Below are positions 63,911 to 64,000 of a DNA stretch of 64,000 bases, piece by piece (within the stretch, counting starts at the first letter, position 1; the number at the start of each line of letters is the position of its first letter). Location: assembly GCF_017873965.1 (NCBI RefSeq), contig NZ_JAGGKT010000004.1, positions 219,713 to 283,712 of the forward strand. The letters are read 5' to 3'. The notes beneath the pieces are model-generated. The model was not told where the DNA came from and made no database searches. It was given only the letters and a program-made list of their open reading frames with translations. This stretch comes from Ammoniphilus resinae. Its GTDB lineage: Bacteria; Bacillota; Bacilli; Aneurinibacillales; RAOX-1. Both the position numbers and the translations under genes were made by a program.

Positions 63911-64000
63911 TGGCACCTATGTCAAGGACACTATAAAAAAAGAGATTAAGCCACTAAAAGATGATTCCTGTATTGAATAGGGGTCATCTTTTTTAAGTTC
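63911..64000 (-). mobile_element. End of an IS3-family element, cut by the window
   Basis: On the minus strand the frame ends KKMTPIQYRNHLLVA with TAA at 63946, the usual end of IS3-family (IS150 group) OrfB transposase. TGGCACCTATGTCAAGGACA at 63911-63930 is the probable terminal inverted repeat. The rest lies beyond base 64000. Confidence 0.7.

Overview
The window reads as low-GC Firmicute DNA of the family Bacillaceae or a close relative. The signs are AGGAGG-type ribosome binding sites, frequent TTG and GTG starts, and Bacillus-type families (DUF3888, DUF2812, DUF4181, YcdB/YcdC, a YuaF-FloT operon, an SLH surface protein). No rRNA, tRNA or CRISPR array was seen. Whether the 37-64 kb part lies on a plasmid or in an integrative element cannot be told from the window.

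Layout. (1) 0-5.3 kb, minus strand: a compact Tn7-like transposition operon tnsA-tnsB-tnsC-tniQ, with tnsA nearest the presumed transposon end at 5.3-5.75 kb. Any cargo would lie left of base 1. (2) 5.8-15.3 kb: small secreted, lipoprotein and membrane genes, including a signal-peptidase-like lipoprotein without its catalytic residues and a run of tiny membrane proteins. A broken ECF sigma gene with an intact partner and several decayed genes follow. Copies of a GGnATTC-plus-hairpin repeat are scattered here. (3) 15.4-20.4 kb: nfeD-floT-pspA membrane-stress operon beside a second ECF sigma/DUF4367 pair. (4) 20.5-32.8 kb: ordinary chromosomal-type genes (polysaccharide deacetylase, YcdB-like protein, PadR/DUF2812 pair, XRE/membrane pair, an AbrB/PIN toxin-antitoxin pair) with IS1595 remnants and pseudogenes. 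(5) 32.9-37.1 kb: a large SLH surface protein and a HEPN-type gene between two ~190 bp direct repeats. (6) 37.5-48.1 kb, minus strand: a conjugation-type type IV secretion operon (VirB4, VirB6-like, pilin-like, VirB3/PrgI-like, and a 3D + M23 peptidoglycan hydrolase). (7) 48.5-63.8 kb, mostly minus strand: a DNA-metabolism module. It holds a DnaN-like sliding clamp, an SNF2 helicase split by a group II intron, an ATP-dependent DNA ligase, a deoxyinosine/uracil glycosylase-like protein, a DndC-like sulfurtransferase homologue and several unknown proteins. An IS3-family end closes the window. No relaxase, coupling protein or integrase is present.

How it may work together. Regions 6 and 7 look like one mobile element. 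Three of the unknown or DndC-like proteins carry QxxLF peptides of the type that bind sliding clamps, and a fourth has a near match; all lie near the element's own DnaN-like gene. Many genes in regions 6-7 are preceded by long terminator-like hairpins on the sense strand, and two loci (probably three) share a promoter/leader element (GTCC-ATGC-GGAC hairpin) upstream of such a hairpin. I infer a clamp-centred set of partner proteins controlled by attenuation or processive antitermination. The sequence motifs are directly visible; the functional reading is inference.
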